From assembly GCF_016625195.1 (NCBI RefSeq), contig NZ_JACVUP010000006.1, positions 216,618 to 280,617 of the forward strand: a stretch of DNA of 64,000 nt, read 5' to 3'. The position numbers and the translations under genes were made by a program. Source of the DNA: Erwinia sp. S63. Lineage in GTDB: Bacteria > Pseudomonadota > Gammaproteobacteria > Enterobacterales > Enterobacteriaceae. The notes under the pieces were generated by a model, which did no database searches, was not told the origin of the DNA, and saw nothing but the letters and a program-made list of their open reading frames with translations. Positions 1-8,620 of this stretch are shown here, piece after piece. The number at the start of each line of letters is the position of its first letter. Positions within the stretch are counted from its first letter, which is position 1.

Positions 1-992
1 ATGCCATTGGCCGTACAGACCCGGAATGCGTGCCGTTGCTGACCCGTCTTGACCGGGCATTTATTTCGCGCATCTGGAATGACAAAAAAATTACGGCACA
101 CCATGGCATTATCCCCACCCGAACCGCATTTCAGCTGTCGGCACTGACTGATCCTGAGCGTAACGTCTATCTTCTTATCCGTCGTAACTACCTCGCCCAG
201 TTCCTGCCCCTGCATGAATCCGACATCACCCGGCTCCAGTTCGACATCGGCGGGCAGTTGTTCCGTACCACTGGGCGGACCGAGGCGATTAAGGGCTGGA
301 AAGTTCTCTTCGAAAAAGCTGGAGATGAAGATGTGCAGGAGGATGACGAAGCAGCGCAGGTGCTGCCACCGCTCTCTCAGAATGACGTCTGCGCCGTGAC
401 AGATGCTGAGGTTTCGCAGCTGATGACTCGACCGCCGCCGCACTACACCTTTGCCACGCTGATTGGTGCGATGATGAACGCCGCCGCTTTCGTTACGGAT
501 ATAGCGCTACGTAAGGTACTGAAAGATAATGCGGGTCTGGGGACTGAGGCCACCCGTGCGGGCATCATTGAACAGCTGTTGAATCGACGCTTTATTGTGC
601 GTAAAGGCAGCAAGCTGATGGCAACAGAACTGGGTACTGACGTGATTGATGCGCTTCCCCCGCAACTGACTGAACCCGGTATGACCGCGCTCTGGGAACA
701 GGCTCTGGACGAGGTCGCTGCAGGGCGCATGTCTCTTAATGACTTTCTGCAGCGGCAGGCCGGCTGGACGCGCAATCTTGTCGGTCAGGGCGCGCAGCAA
801 CGGGTGAATATTCGCGTGCCTCCCTCCCCTCCCTGTCCGCTGTGCGGAAGCAAAACCCGCCTGCGAAAGGGAGAAAAGGGGGAGTTCTGGAGCTGCCAGC
901 GCTATCCTGGGTGCAAAGGCGTTATTAATATCAGCGTCAGCAAAACCAGACGCCCCCGAAGACCTAAGTCTCCTGAATCAAAGAAGAATTAA
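1..992 (+). CDS. topB: DNA topoisomerase III, C-terminal part (5' end outside window)
   Basis: Type IA topoisomerase, which passes single DNA strands and resolves replication or transfer intermediates. The frame is open from base 3, so the N-terminal TOPRIM part and probably the catalytic tyrosine lie upstream of the window. The motif TAHHGIIPT, typical of the type IA core, is encoded near 90-120. The segment around 530-560 reads GLGTEATRAGIIEQL, also a conserved type IA element. The last 60 residues carry a zinc ribbon (CPLCG then CQRYPGC), the usual TopB/TopA tail. In SPI-7/PAPI-1 ICEs this gene sits just before the STY4534 and ssb genes, as here. No frameshift is visible. The identification is firm; only the true start is missing. 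Confidence 0.93.
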   Translation, partial: AIGRTDPECVPLLTRLDRAFISRIWNDKKITAHHGIIPTRTAFQLSALTDPERNVYLLIRRNYLAQFLPLHESDITRLQFDIGGQLFRTTGRTEAIKGWKVLFEKAGDEDVQEDDEAAQVLPPLSQNDVCAVTDAEVSQLMTRPPPHYTFATLIGAMMNAAAFVTDIALRKVLKDNAGLGTEATRAGIIEQLLNRRFIVRKGSKLMATELGTDVIDALPPQLTEPGMTALWEQALDEVAAGRMSLNDFLQRQAGWTRNLVGQGAQQRVNIRVPPSPPCPLCGSKTRLRKGEKGEFWSCQRYPGCKGVINISVSKTRRPRRPKSPESKKN

Positions 993-1276
993 TCTGTTGT
1001 CTCCGATTGCGGGCCATCAGGGGCTTTGCTATTGTGGCACCGGCTCTGAAGCCGCACCCCGTGACTGCGGGTTCCGTCAGCATCTAATGCATGTGCTGCC
1101 GGAATACAGTCTCACCGGACCCGTCCACACCTGAACGGGAGCCGGTAAGGCACGAAAACTCCGTGAAAACCGTGCCGGGAACTGAACACGCCAGCGGAGC
1201 TACTGTAAAATACAGCTTAACATCAGGTCGAAGGTGCAGACCTCAGGAGGCGGTGCCATATGGTGCCGCTTTTTTT
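993..1276 (+). other. Structured intergenic region, possible small RNA
   Basis: No convincing gene lies here. The + strand can fold into several strong hairpins: ACCGG 1114-1118 with CCGGT 1142-1146, enclosing CCCGT 1120-1124 with ACGGG 1135-1139; then GGCACG 1149-1154 with CGTGCC 1171-1176. The region ends in a rho-independent terminator at 1250-1276. This could be a structured small RNA or simply the 3' UTR of topB. I do not recognise a known RNA family. Confidence 0.35.
1250..1276 (+). terminator. Rho-independent terminator
   Basis: Stem GCGGTGCC (1250-1257) pairs with GGTGCCGC (1262-1269, two G-U pairs) over a four-base ATAT loop and is followed by a run of seven T. It separates the topB transcript, or a small RNA, from the STY4534 transcript. 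Confidence 0.75.
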
Positions 1277-1313
1277 ATTTTCAGATGGTGATGATTTTTT
1301 GCGCGCTGCGACG

Positions 1314-1342
1314 TTGACAACCGCGGCGCCTGAATGAATGAT
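1314..1342 (+). promoter_or_regulatory. Sigma70-like promoter just upstream of STAXI copy 1
   Basis: A consensus -35 box TTGACA (1314-1319), a 17-base spacer and a weaker -10 box AATGAT (1337-1342). Transcription would begin near 1350, a few bases before the STAXI element, so the element would form the 5' leader of the STY4534-ssb transcript. Confidence 0.5.
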
Positions 1343-1354
1343 ACATAGGCTTAT

Positions 1355-1513
1355 CGTTGTCTCTCCGACAACTGCCAATGTTCCGGTGATTTGAGAGGAG
1401 CGCCTTCGGGTAATCACATGCCAAAGCCATCAGAACCTGAGAGATGGCGCTTTAGAGCGGTTCTAAACCTGTTTAACCTTTGCAAACAGGGACCTGTTAA
1501 CCAGGTAAAGGTC
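1355..1513 (+). ncRNA. STAXI element, copy 1 (tandem pseudoknots)
   Basis: This non-coding element recurs at 46119 and 48270. It begins with the hairpin GTTGTC/GACAAC (1356-1371). Pseudoknot 1: GTTCC (1380-1384) with GGAGC (1397-1401), interlocked with GTGATT (1386-1391) and AATCAC (1412-1417), with a CC-TTCG-GG tetraloop hairpin inside. Pseudoknot 2: GCCATC (1426-1431) with GATGGC (1443-1448), interlocked with AGAACC (1432-1437) and GGTTCT (1459-1464). Pseudoknot 3: CCTGTTT (1468-1474) with AAACAGG (1484-1490), its loop ACCTTT pairing with AAAGGT (1507-1512). TGAGAG and TGCCAA linkers are conserved. Repeated simple pseudoknots with UNCG loops near SSB, topoisomerase, antirestriction and XerDC integrase genes are the definition of the STAXI motif. 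The identification is from memory of that motif. Confidence 0.8.
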
Positions 1514-1628
1514 CACTTCACCAATTCAGCCGGTCGGCAAAATATGCTGACCTCCCTGCGGGAAACATTTCCCGCACGGGACAAATGTTTCTCCGCAACC
1601 TGTTCAGTTTTACTCCGGAGAAAACATC

Positions 1629-2120
1629 ATGACTGTAACTAATCAAACCCCTGCTTCAAATGGCTCTGCTTCTGGGAATCAGAAAAAAGAGTTCTTCAAC
1701 CTCAATGTCAGCGGTATCGGTTATCTGAACTCGATACGTCGCGTTCAGGGCCCTAACGGTGAATTCACCTGCGCCGTCATTAACGCTCTGACCGGCCCTA
1801 CTGACAACGCTTCCTATACCCGGTTTGATGTCACCATCGCGGGTCCGGAGGCGACCAAACTTATCAATCGCTGTCAGAAAGCCGTTGATGAGGAAGAAAA
1901 GGTGCTGCTTGGATTTGTACTGAGCGGACTGAAAGCCGATGTGTTTACCCTCCAGTCGGGTGATCACGCCGGTGAAAGTCGCCCTTCCCTAAAGGCCCGT
2001 CTGATAAAGGTGGAATTCATCAAGAAAGGCCAGGAAGTGGTTTACCAGGCACCCAATGCTTCACAGACGCCGGAATCCGGTTCATCTGCTCCGAAAGAGT
2101 ACGATCCGAACTCATTCTAA
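1629..2120 (+). CDS. STY4534 family ICE replication protein (DUF3577)
   Basis: A 163-residue protein with the conserved start KKEFFNLNVSGIGYLNSIRRV and a mainly beta-strand middle, as in the DUF3577/STY4534 family found only next to ssb and topB in SPI-7-type ICEs. The low-complexity C-tail ends in YDPNSF, reminiscent of the acidic-aromatic tails of SSB-like proteins. The family is presumed to bind single-stranded DNA or act in element replication; its biochemistry is unknown to me. The ATG follows TCCGGAGAAAACATC, an AGGAG-type ribosome site that partly pairs with GTTTTACTCC just before it. It lies downstream of STAXI copy 1 and 75 bp before ssb, probably on one transcript. Confidence 0.88.
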   Translation: MTVTNQTPASNGSASGNQKKEFFNLNVSGIGYLNSIRRVQGPNGEFTCAVINALTGPTDNASYTRFDVTIAGPEATKLINRCQKAVDEEEKVLLGFVLSGLKADVFTLQSGDHAGESRPSLKARLIKVEFIKKGQEVVYQAPNASQTPESGSSAPKEYDPNSF

Positions 2121-2195
2121 GCGTCACGGACACACCACCGGAACACATCCCGGTGGATGTGCTCCTCTCAACTCCATTCTTAAGAGGAAATCATT

Positions 2196-2744
2196 ATGTC
2201 CGCACGCGGCGTCAACAAAGTCATTCTTGTCGGTAATTTAGGACAGGACCCCGAAGTACGCTATACGCCAAATGGTAAAGCCGTGACTGGATTAAGTCTG
2301 GCCACATCAGAATCATGGCGTGATAAACAGACCGGTGAAAACCGTGAAAATACCGAATGGCACCGTGTCGTTCTGTTTGGCAAGCTGGCTGAGGTTGCCG
2401 GTGAATACCTGCGTAAGGGTTCACAGGTTTATATTGAAGGCCAGCTACGCACCCGCAAATGGAAGGATGATAGCGGCACCGACCGCTGGACAACCGAAAT
2501 TGTTGTAGGGATTAACGGAACGATGCAGATGCTGGGAGGTGGTCGCAATAACAGCTCCAGCACCAGTGGAAATAATGCGCAATCAGGTCAGCAGAGCGGC
2601 TGGGGACAACCTCAGCAGCCACAGCAGACTCCGTCAGCGCCACGAAATCCGCAGAATGAGCCTCCGATGGATTTTGACGATGACATACCGTTCCTCGGAC
2701 ACGGTTATGGCATCTGCAGAAAAGCCATTTATGCCATTTCCTAA
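2196..2744 (+). CDS. ssb: Single-stranded DNA-binding protein with extended C-terminus
   Basis: SSB coats single-stranded DNA, here probably the transferred strand and replication intermediates. The OB-fold occupies about residues 3-110 ([20 protein letters not shown], then [14 protein letters not shown] and [10 protein letters not shown]). A Gln/Ser/Gly-rich linker follows, then the partner-binding tip DFDDDIPF at about residues 159-166. The frame does not stop there: 16 more residues follow, ending in RKAIYAIS. In housekeeping SSB the DIPF phenylalanine is the last residue. Some mobile-element SSBs have similar tails, so I read this as a real variant and not an error. The leader CCTCT can pair with the AGAGG of the ribosome site. 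Confidence 0.95.
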   Translation: MSARGVNKVILVGNLGQDPEVRYTPNGKAVTGLSLATSESWRDKQTGENRENTEWHRVVLFGKLAEVAGEYLRKGSQVYIEGQLRTRKWKDDSGTDRWTTEIVVGINGTMQMLGGGRNNSSSTSGNNAQSGQQSGWGQPQQPQQTPSAPRNPQNEPPMDFDDDIPFLGHGYGICRKAIYAIS

Positions 2745-2844
2745 CGGATTCAGTTAATTATACCCTCTCATGCGCCAGTTTAGTCTGGCGCTTTTTTCTT
2801 CTATAATGATGTTCATTAATCAGGAATGTCACTGGAGATCTACC

Positions 2845-3276
2845 ATGAACACACGCTACGAAGCTGACGTTGTTGCCTGGGCTCAGGAGCAGGCAGCTTT
2901 ACTCCGTGCCGGTCGGTTCTCTGAGATTGATATTGCTAATATCGCCGAGGAGATCGAAGACGTGGGCAAAAGCGAAAAGCGGGAGCTGGCCAGCCGTATG
3001 GCCGTTCTGCTGGCGCATCTTCTCAAATGGAAGTTTCAGCCGGGCCGCCGTGGCTCAAGCTGGCAGCGAACCATCAAAGAGCAAAGAAAAGCACTGGCAT
3101 TACATATAAAAGGCACACCGAGCTTAAAAACGGCCCTGTCCGATAGTGACTGGATTGCTGCTGTCTGGGCAGATGCAGTATCTTCTGCAGCTCAGGAAAC
3201 GCAGCTTGATGTTTTTCCGGAAGACTGCATCTGGGATATGGGACAGATTTTGTCTCAGGAGTATTACCCGGAGTAA
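2845..3276 (+). CDS. DUF29 family protein
   Basis: 143 residues starting MNTRYEADVVAWAQEQ, with the DUF29 hallmarks: DIANIAEEIEDVGKSEKRELASR (acidic helix), LLAHLLKWKFQP, and a C-terminal W-x-D/ E-D-C-I-W-D segment. DUF29 proteins are small helical proteins common in cyanobacteria and proteobacteria and on mobile elements; their function is not established. I chose the ATG at 2845, with GGAG 12 bases upstream, over an upstream in-frame start at 2770 that would add a hydrophobic stretch overlapping the ssb 3' region. It is followed by a strong terminator at 3301, closing the topB-ssb side operon. Confidence 0.85.
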   Translation: MNTRYEADVVAWAQEQAALLRAGRFSEIDIANIAEEIEDVGKSEKRELASRMAVLLAHLLKWKFQPGRRGSSWQRTIKEQRKALALHIKGTPSLKTALSDSDWIAAVWADAVSSAAQETQLDVFPEDCIWDMGQILSQEYYPE

Positions 3277-3300
3277 TTGAGTCAACCAGTCTAAAGACTA

Positions 3301-3324
3301 AGCGCCATCATGGCGCTTTTTTTT
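3301..3324 (+). terminator. Rho-independent terminator after the DUF29 gene
   Basis: Perfect stem AGCGCCA (3301-3307) / TGGCGCT (3311-3317) with a TCA loop and eight T residues. It lies between converging genes. Confidence 0.85.
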
Positions 3325-3417
3325 GGCCTGAATTAAATGGCTTCAGTTAGTTACCGGAAACGCGTCCATGCCATGAAACTTGCTTTTATGGCATGGACGG
3401 GTTGCCCCGAAGGGGAG

Positions 3418-3765
3418 TTATTTTTCTGTTGCCAGCACTTCGGTCAGTTTGAACGAATCTGGTTGCAGCTGAATGCTGTTGTAAATGGCGTTGATAGTAA
3501 ATTTCTGGCCGGGCTCAATATTGCTGGCCATATCTACAGCCTGCCCAATCACGACGTCATTTTTCAGCAAATTAAATTTAACGATGATATTGCCGAGCGT
3601 TTTACCGCTGGTATTTTGTCCCAACCCTTCAATGTTCTGCAGACCGTTTTGCGTTTTCTGGAAGTGCAGGTCACTCACCGCAACTTTGTTGCTGGTCGCG
3701 GCCATAGCTGCTGTACTTGTCACGAACGCTGCGGCTAGACAGATGGCTGATAGTTTTCTTTTCAT
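3418..3765 (-). CDS. Small secreted FxLYD-like protein
   Basis: 115 residues. An N-terminal Sec signal peptide (MKRKLSAICLAAAFVTSTAAMAA, cleavage near AMA-A) shows export to the periplasm. The mature part has a single beta-rich domain with the FxLYD-type pattern: GLQNIEGLGQNTSGKTLGNIIVKFNLLK followed by G-Q-A-V-D and LEPGQKFTINA-like turns. Such domains are found in small cell-envelope proteins of unknown role. It is transcribed away from the pilus operon; the 165 bp between it and pilL holds the divergent promoters. The role here is unknown, perhaps envelope-related. Confidence 0.8.
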   Translation of the reverse strand: MKRKLSAICLAAAFVTSTAAMAATSNKVAVSDLHFQKTQNGLQNIEGLGQNTSGKTLGNIIVKFNLLKNDVVIGQAVDMASNIEPGQKFTINAIYNSIQLQPDSFKLTEVLATEK

Positions 3766-3930
3766 AACATCCTCTCGATGATTGTTCCTTAATGTGACGA
3801 ACTGCCACTTTCATTCTATCGGCCGTCAGTACTTTATTCTTCAATCTGAACTCAGAGTTTCACATTGCCCGCTTTTTCATCACCGCCAGAATAGCATTCC
3901 TGACTAAGACTATTCCTGGGGTGAATCCTG

Positions 3931-5199
3931 ATGGCAGTACCTTCAAGACGCGCTGCAACGGGAGCTGGCCTGCTCGCCTGCTCTGTCATGCTTGCCAGTT
4001 GCAGCAACCCGGCTCCTGACTCTACGCCATTAACAAATGGACGCTATCAGCAGCCTGCACGTTTCGATGACATTTACCGGAATCGAGCCCCCGAAGTGGT
4101 GCGCTACGATCGCTATACGCTCGTCAGTACGCGCCCGGATGATGCACAGCGCGATCCGCTCAATCAGATTATTGATATCACGATGCCTGCACAGCTGGTT
4201 AACACGGTAGGAGAGGGATTTCGTTACCTCCTGCTGGAATCAGGCTATTCACTGTGCTCAGCCACAACTTCGGCATTTTCTGAACTTCTCAGCCGTCCTC
4301 TACCCGCTGTACAGCGCGATATTGGTCCGGTGAAGCTGAGCGAGGCGTTGCAAATTCTTGCCGGTCCCGCCTGGCGTTTGAAGGTGGAAGAGGTTAACCG
4401 TGAAATTTGCTTTGTGCTGCGCGATCAGTACCGCCAGTTTGATGCAGCGGCTACTCTGCCCACCCTGGCAAAAAGCTTGCCCGTAAGTTACCCGGTCCAG
4501 CCCAAAGCAGTTGCATTAAAGGCCCCAGCCATTCAGGGAAATTCTTTACCCCGTAACCCTTTCACAGAGGAAACCCTGCCTGTTGCAGGCCAAAAAACTG
4601 CGCTGACCCCGCAAAGTCTGGCAGTACCGTCGCCAGTGCTGACGACTGGTAAACCGCAGAAAGCACAAAAAACAGCGAACAGTCTTCCGGTTAACAATTT
4701 ACCTGTATCAGTTCCGGCACCTGCGGCTAAAGTCGCTCCGCAGCCCGGTTCTTCAGCTGCGGGAGTTCGTCCGCCAGCGGTGACACAGACTACAGTGAAT
4801 GTTACACCCAAAGCGTCATCTGTGCGGCCAGTGACCACGCTCCCTCCCGCACCACCTGTGAGCAGCCAGATGGCAGCATCCCTCATTCCAGGCACACCTG
4901 TTACCGTCGCCCCGATTGGTCAGACATGGCGGGCAGAACCGGGTTCCACCCTGAAAGAGACGCTCACCGGCTGGGCTTCAAAGGCGCAGTGCAGCAACGG
5001 CGGCAACTGGGTCGTTATCTGGCCAGTATCGCTTGATTACCGCATTGATGCGCCTCTGGTCTTCCACGGCAACTTTGAGTCGGTCATGGTTCAGGTTTTT
5101 GACCTTTATCGCAAGGCAGAAAAACCGCTGTTTGCAGAGGCAAACCGTATTCAGTGCCTGATTTCTGTCAGTGATACTCCTGCGGGCGGGGGGCACTGA
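3931..5199 (+). CDS. pilL: Type IVB pilus lipoprotein PilL
   Basis: First gene of the conjugative thin-pilus operon. Lipoprotein signal with lipobox LASC near residue 24, so an outer-membrane-directed lipoprotein. The N-terminal domain (about residues 50-160, RPDDAQRDPLNQIIDITMP then GYSLC) matches the ICE PilL conserved region (TIGR03748). A Pro/Ala/Val-rich linker spans about 180-320. The C-terminal domain has the TcpQ pattern W-x-A-x-x-G-S-T-L-K with NWVVIWPVSLDYRI. PilL/TcpQ proteins help the secretin assemble. The ribosome site is weak. It overlaps nothing and ends one base before pilM. Confidence 0.92.
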   Translation: MAVPSRRAATGAGLLACSVMLASCSNPAPDSTPLTNGRYQQPARFDDIYRNRAPEVVRYDRYTLVSTRPDDAQRDPLNQIIDITMPAQLVNTVGEGFRYLLLESGYSLCSATTSAFSELLSRPLPAVQRDIGPVKLSEALQILAGPAWRLKVEEVNREICFVLRDQYRQFDAAATLPTLAKSLPVSYPVQPKAVALKAPAIQGNSLPRNPFTEETLPVAGQKTALTPQSLAVPSPVLTTGKPQKAQKTANSLPVNNLPVSVPAPAAKVAPQPGSSAAGVRPPAVTQTTVNVTPKASSVRPVTTLPPAPPVSSQMAASLIPGTPVTVAPIGQTWRAEPGSTLKETLTGWASKAQCSNGGNWVVIWPVSLDYRIDAPLVFHGNFESVMVQVFDLYRKAEKPLFAEANRIQCLISVSDTPAGGGH

Positions 5200-5200
5200 T

Positions 5201-5644
5201 ATGGGATTCGCGCTGCCGATCCTGGTGTTTTGTCTGGTTATTGCGCTTATGGCGGGTGATGCACAGCGTCATTCGTCTGAATACGTCCGTGTGGCAGTCC
5301 AGCAAAAGCTGCCGGACCAGCTTGCCGCAGACATGTTGCGCACGGCCGATGCGGTCAATAACTGGCGCCACGGCCGCACGCTCTCTGATGGTCCTGTTAC
5401 CCCAGCTCAGACAGGAATGATACCTGCACCTGACAGCCGTATTAAATCCGTCATTCTGAGCAACCGGCTCTGGATATGGGTACCGGCTACCGACGGCGTG
5501 TTTACCGCCCTGCGAAACCAGTCCATGACCTCAGCGCTTGCACTGACCGTGAGCGGCGGACGCCTGCTCATGGCGGATGGCACCGATATGAACCTTGCTC
5601 TGCCTTCCGGTGTGACGGAGGGCAGCGTTGTTTATCTTAATTAA
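5201..5644 (+). CDS. pilM: Type IVB pilus protein PilM
   Basis: 147 residues from the ATG at 5201, one base after the pilL stop and preceded by the G-rich ribosome site GGCGGGGGGC. One N-terminal membrane helix (FALPILVFCLVIALMAG) is followed by a periplasmic domain. The PilM proteins of R64 and SPI-7 have the same size and place; this is not the actin-like PilM of type IVa pili. A longer in-frame start at 5171 would lie inside pilL and lacks a ribosome site. Required for pilus biogenesis in relatives; exact role not known. Confidence 0.87.
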   Translation: MGFALPILVFCLVIALMAGDAQRHSSEYVRVAVQQKLPDQLAADMLRTADAVNNWRHGRTLSDGPVTPAQTGMIPAPDSRIKSVILSNRLWIWVPATDGVFTALRNQSMTSALALTVSGGRLLMADGTDMNLALPSGVTEGSVVYLN

Positions 5645-5663
5645 TAACATCAGGGAGCTGCGG

Positions 5664-7337
5664 ATGCCGCGTTTACCTTTATGCCTGACAGCACTGGCCG
5701 CTATGCTGGCGCTGTCATCATGTTCGCTGAATGAAATCAGCAAAATGGATAAAGAGGCCTCGGGGCAGGCCGATACCGCTCAGCGGGTGCTGCAGAGTCG
5801 CCAGGCGATGTCTCAGCCGACCGTTGTCTGGTCCGATAAGCCCTGGGTAAATCTCCAGCCCGTCGCGCCGATTGTGTCCACTCCGGATGAAAAAAATCTG
5901 CCTGCCTGCCAGATAACGATCAATCGGCCAGACGGTATATCACTGCCTGAGCTGGGACAACGCATTACCGCGCTTTGCGGCATCAGGGTTTCCATCACAC
6001 CGGATGCCTTTGCGGCACTCAGTAACGTTTCAACCGGTAGTGTGACCACCTCGCAAATGAATGGTCAGCTCCCTGCGCCTGATGATAATGGTCGCGTGCC
6101 ATTATCACAGATTGGCTCCGCATCAGGGCAGGCTGCACCGGTTCAGCAGAGCACTGCCCTTGTCCGTGGTATTAAATTCCAGGGCGATGTACGGGACCTG
6201 CTGGATATTGAAGCCAGCGGATACGGTCTCTCCTGGCGTAGTGACCGCAGCGGCGTGTATTTCTACCAGCAGGATACCCGCACCTTCCAGCTCGTCATTC
6301 TTAATACCAAAGTCAACAGCAGCGCCTCAATCAACTCTGGCTCCGGTAACCAGCTGGGCAGCGGAGGGGGAACTACCGGTGGCACTTCCGGTGACATCAG
6401 CTCGAACCAGAAGACCGATTACGGCATGAACAGTGATCTGTACGATGATATCCGTAAAACAATCGATCAGATGTTGACACCAAAATCTGGCAGATTCTGG
6501 CTGTCTGCCGCCACGGGTACGCTCAGCGTGACGGATACGCCGGATGTGCTTGACCGTATCGGTCGCTACATCGAATACCAGAACAAAGTCCTGAGTCGTC
6601 AGGTTCAGCTAAATATTCAGATAGTCAGCGTCAGCCAGACGCGTAATGAGCAGTTGGGACTGGACTGGGGGCTGATTTACAAATCCCTCAATAACTTTGG
6701 CGCCAGTCTGACCGGCTCCATGGCCAATGCCTCCACATCCGCTGCCAGCGCCGGTATTTCCATTCTGGATACTGCATCAGGTAACGCTGCGAAATTCTCC
6801 GGATCCAGCCTGCTCATCAAAGCATTGTCTGAGCAAGGTAACGTCAGCATGGCGCTGAATCAGACTGACCCGACCGCCAACCTGACCCCGGTGGCGTACC
6901 AGCTTTCAAGCCAGAAAGGCATCCTGTCCAGTTCCAGCTCTACGGCCACGGCGAACGTCGGCGTCACCTCATCGATGACAACGACGACCATTACCACCGG
7001 GCTGTTCATGACCATGCTGCCGTTTATTCAGGAAAACGGTGACGTCCAGCTGCAGTTTGCCTTCAGCTATACCAGCCCGCCGCAGATTGAGAAGTTTATC
7101 AGCGCTGACGGCAATACTCGTAATGACCTACCCACAACGTCTACCGAAGGCTTGGCCCGTAAGGTGAACCTCCGCTCCGGCCAGACGCTGGTGCTGACCG
7201 GTTCGGAACAACAGAACGTTTCCGCAGACAAACAGGGCACCTTTACGCCTGGTAACTTCATCCTGGGCGGCGGTCAGACCGGTTCCCGAGGCCGCACCAC
7301 GCTTGTCATCATGATCACTCCTGTTCTGCTGAGGTAA
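5664..7337 (+). CDS. pilN: Type IVB pilus secretin PilN (lipoprotein)
   Basis: 557 residues. Signal peptide with lipobox LSSC (cysteine near residue 20) marks a lipidated outer-membrane secretin through which the pilus exits. N-terminal STN-like domain (about residues 75-190: GQRITALCGIRVSI, KFQGDVRDLLDIEASGYGLSW), a Gly/Ser-rich linker (about 215-245), an N1-like domain (LNIQIVSVSQTRNEQLGLDWGL) and the secretin core ending in LVLTGSEQQN and RTTLVIMITPVLLR, a classic secretin end. I use the ATG at 5664 with GGAG upstream; 5628 would overlap pilM. Ends 2 bases before pilO. Confidence 0.94.
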   Translation: MPRLPLCLTALAAMLALSSCSLNEISKMDKEASGQADTAQRVLQSRQAMSQPTVVWSDKPWVNLQPVAPIVSTPDEKNLPACQITINRPDGISLPELGQRITALCGIRVSITPDAFAALSNVSTGSVTTSQMNGQLPAPDDNGRVPLSQIGSASGQAAPVQQSTALVRGIKFQGDVRDLLDIEASGYGLSWRSDRSGVYFYQQDTRTFQLVILNTKVNSSASINSGSGNQLGSGGGTTGGTSGDISSNQKTDYGMNSDLYDDIRKTIDQMLTPKSGRFWLSAATGTLSVTDTPDVLDRIGRYIEYQNKVLSRQVQLNIQIVSVSQTRNEQLGLDWGLIYKSLNNFGASLTGSMANASTSAASAGISILDTASGNAAKFSGSSLLIKALSEQGNVSMALNQTDPTANLTPVAYQLSSQKGILSSSSSTATANVGVTSSMTTTTITTGLFMTMLPFIQENGDVQLQFAFSYTSPPQIEKFISADGNTRNDLPTTSTEGLARKVNLRSGQTLVLTGSEQQNVSADKQGTFTPGNFILGGGQTGSRGRTTLVIMITPVLLR

Positions 7338-7339
7338 AC

Positions 7340-8620
7340 ATGCCAGTAATGAAAAAATTAAACCTTCGTACCGGCGTCCGGATTACGCATCAGCGTCGCG
7401 ACTGGATGGCCGGAATGCATTGGGAGCCGCAGCGAAACGCCTTAGCCACTAGGTTTCGCAGCCAGTTCTCCCCCGATACGCACTTTGTTTCTGCCGGGCG
7501 CGGGAATGCTTCGATGCAGGGGCTGGTTTCTCCGGGCCGCACGCGCCGTCATATCCATTCCCTTGCCGTGGCGTTTCTGCTCACTGAGGGCGGGAAAGCC
7601 TGGGGGATCTACCGCCTGAGTCAAGAAGAGGACGTGTGGGTGTTCTTTGCCGCCATTGGCGGGCAGCTTTCGGTGATGGGTGACGTGTCCGGCTCGCGCT
7701 CCACCATTGAACTGGCTGCAAAGAATTTCCTGCGGTTCAACGACGCCGATGCACCGGGATTAAGGTGTGCCGCGACGGTGGACGATGATCGCTACGCCAG
7801 TACGCTGACTGACCGACTCAGCCGTGCTCAGCTTAAGCGCTGCCGGCTGCGTAAGCGCGTCAATGCGAAGGCAGTTATCCTGCCGGCGGCCCTCGTCACC
7901 CTTGCAGTGGCCTCAGGTATTTACTGGTACGACACCGCCTCTGAGAAAGCCGAACAGGCGGCTGCGATGGCGGCGTTTCGCGCCCGTATGGCCCTTAAGC
8001 CTGAAACACCGGCCGTGCCCGCTCGCGCACCGCACCCGTGGGCCTCGCAGCTTCCCGTTTCTGTGCTGCTCAGTAACTGCTGGCTCACCCGTGAACCTGT
8101 TTTTGCCTCCGTCGCCGGTTGGCGATTTACGGATGGCGAATGCGTGCCGGAAGGGTTGCGTTTGCGGTTTATTGCCACCCCCGGTGCAACCGTGGAGGAC
8201 TTTTCCCGCCGCGCACGGGAGCTGCTGGGGCATTCAGCCGTCTTTAACCTGCAGGAGGGCGGCAAAAGCGGCGACGTTTTTATTCCCTTCAAACGCACCT
8301 CACCCGCCGGACTCACGGACGAAGCGCTACCCGGTGCTGATGCTCAACTCATGCGATTTATTTCCCACCTGCAGCGCCGGAATCTTGACGTGAAGTTTAC
8401 CGAGGTGAAGCCGCCCGCTGTCACGCCGGGCCAGGAAAAAAACACGCCCCTGCAGGACTGGCGGGAATTCTCGTTCTCCGTCAGCTCTCGCTTGCAGCCT
8501 GAACGGCTGCTCCAGGATTTTGATGCCACAGGGCTTCGCCTGACCAGCCTGTCCATCACTATGAGCCCGCAGGGGCAGTTCGATTACACGATGAAGGGGA
8601 GCGTTTATGCGCAGAATTAA
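7340..8620 (+). CDS. pilO: Type IVB pilus inner-membrane protein PilO
   Basis: 426 residues. The N-terminal cytoplasmic domain (about 1-175, with the conserved LLTEGGKAWGIYRL type segment) is followed by one membrane helix (AVILPAALVTLAVASGIYWY, about 179-198) and a periplasmic domain. This is the PilO2 type of R64/SPI-7, the alignment-complex protein that links the PilQ/PilR motor to the secretin. The downstream gene pilP starts inside its last 14 bases, indicating translational coupling. Confidence 0.9.
   Translation: MPVMKKLNLRTGVRITHQRRDWMAGMHWEPQRNALATRFRSQFSPDTHFVSAGRGNASMQGLVSPGRTRRHIHSLAVAFLLTEGGKAWGIYRLSQEEDVWVFFAAIGGQLSVMGDVSGSRSTIELAAKNFLRFNDADAPGLRCAATVDDDRYASTLTDRLSRAQLKRCRLRKRVNAKAVILPAALVTLAVASGIYWYDTASEKAEQAAAMAAFRARMALKPETPAVPARAPHPWASQLPVSVLLSNCWLTREPVFASVAGWRFTDGECVPEGLRLRFIATPGATVEDFSRRARELLGHSAVFNLQEGGKSGDVFIPFKRTSPAGLTDEALPGADAQLMRFISHLQRRNLDVKFTEVKPPAVTPGQEKNTPLQDWREFSFSVSSRLQPERLLQDFDATGLRLTSLSITMSPQGQFDYTMKGSVYAQN

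Noticed and set aside
1355..1513. Interpretation of the repeated element as a metabolite riboswitch
   Set aside because: No known ligand-binding core is visible, and the tandem pseudoknots with UUCG loops and the DNA-handling neighbours fit STAXI far better.
1091..1642. Short open frames over the intergenic region and STAXI copy 1
   Set aside because: They read through base-paired, covarying RNA-like structure. The same positions in the other copies do not keep any protein sequence.
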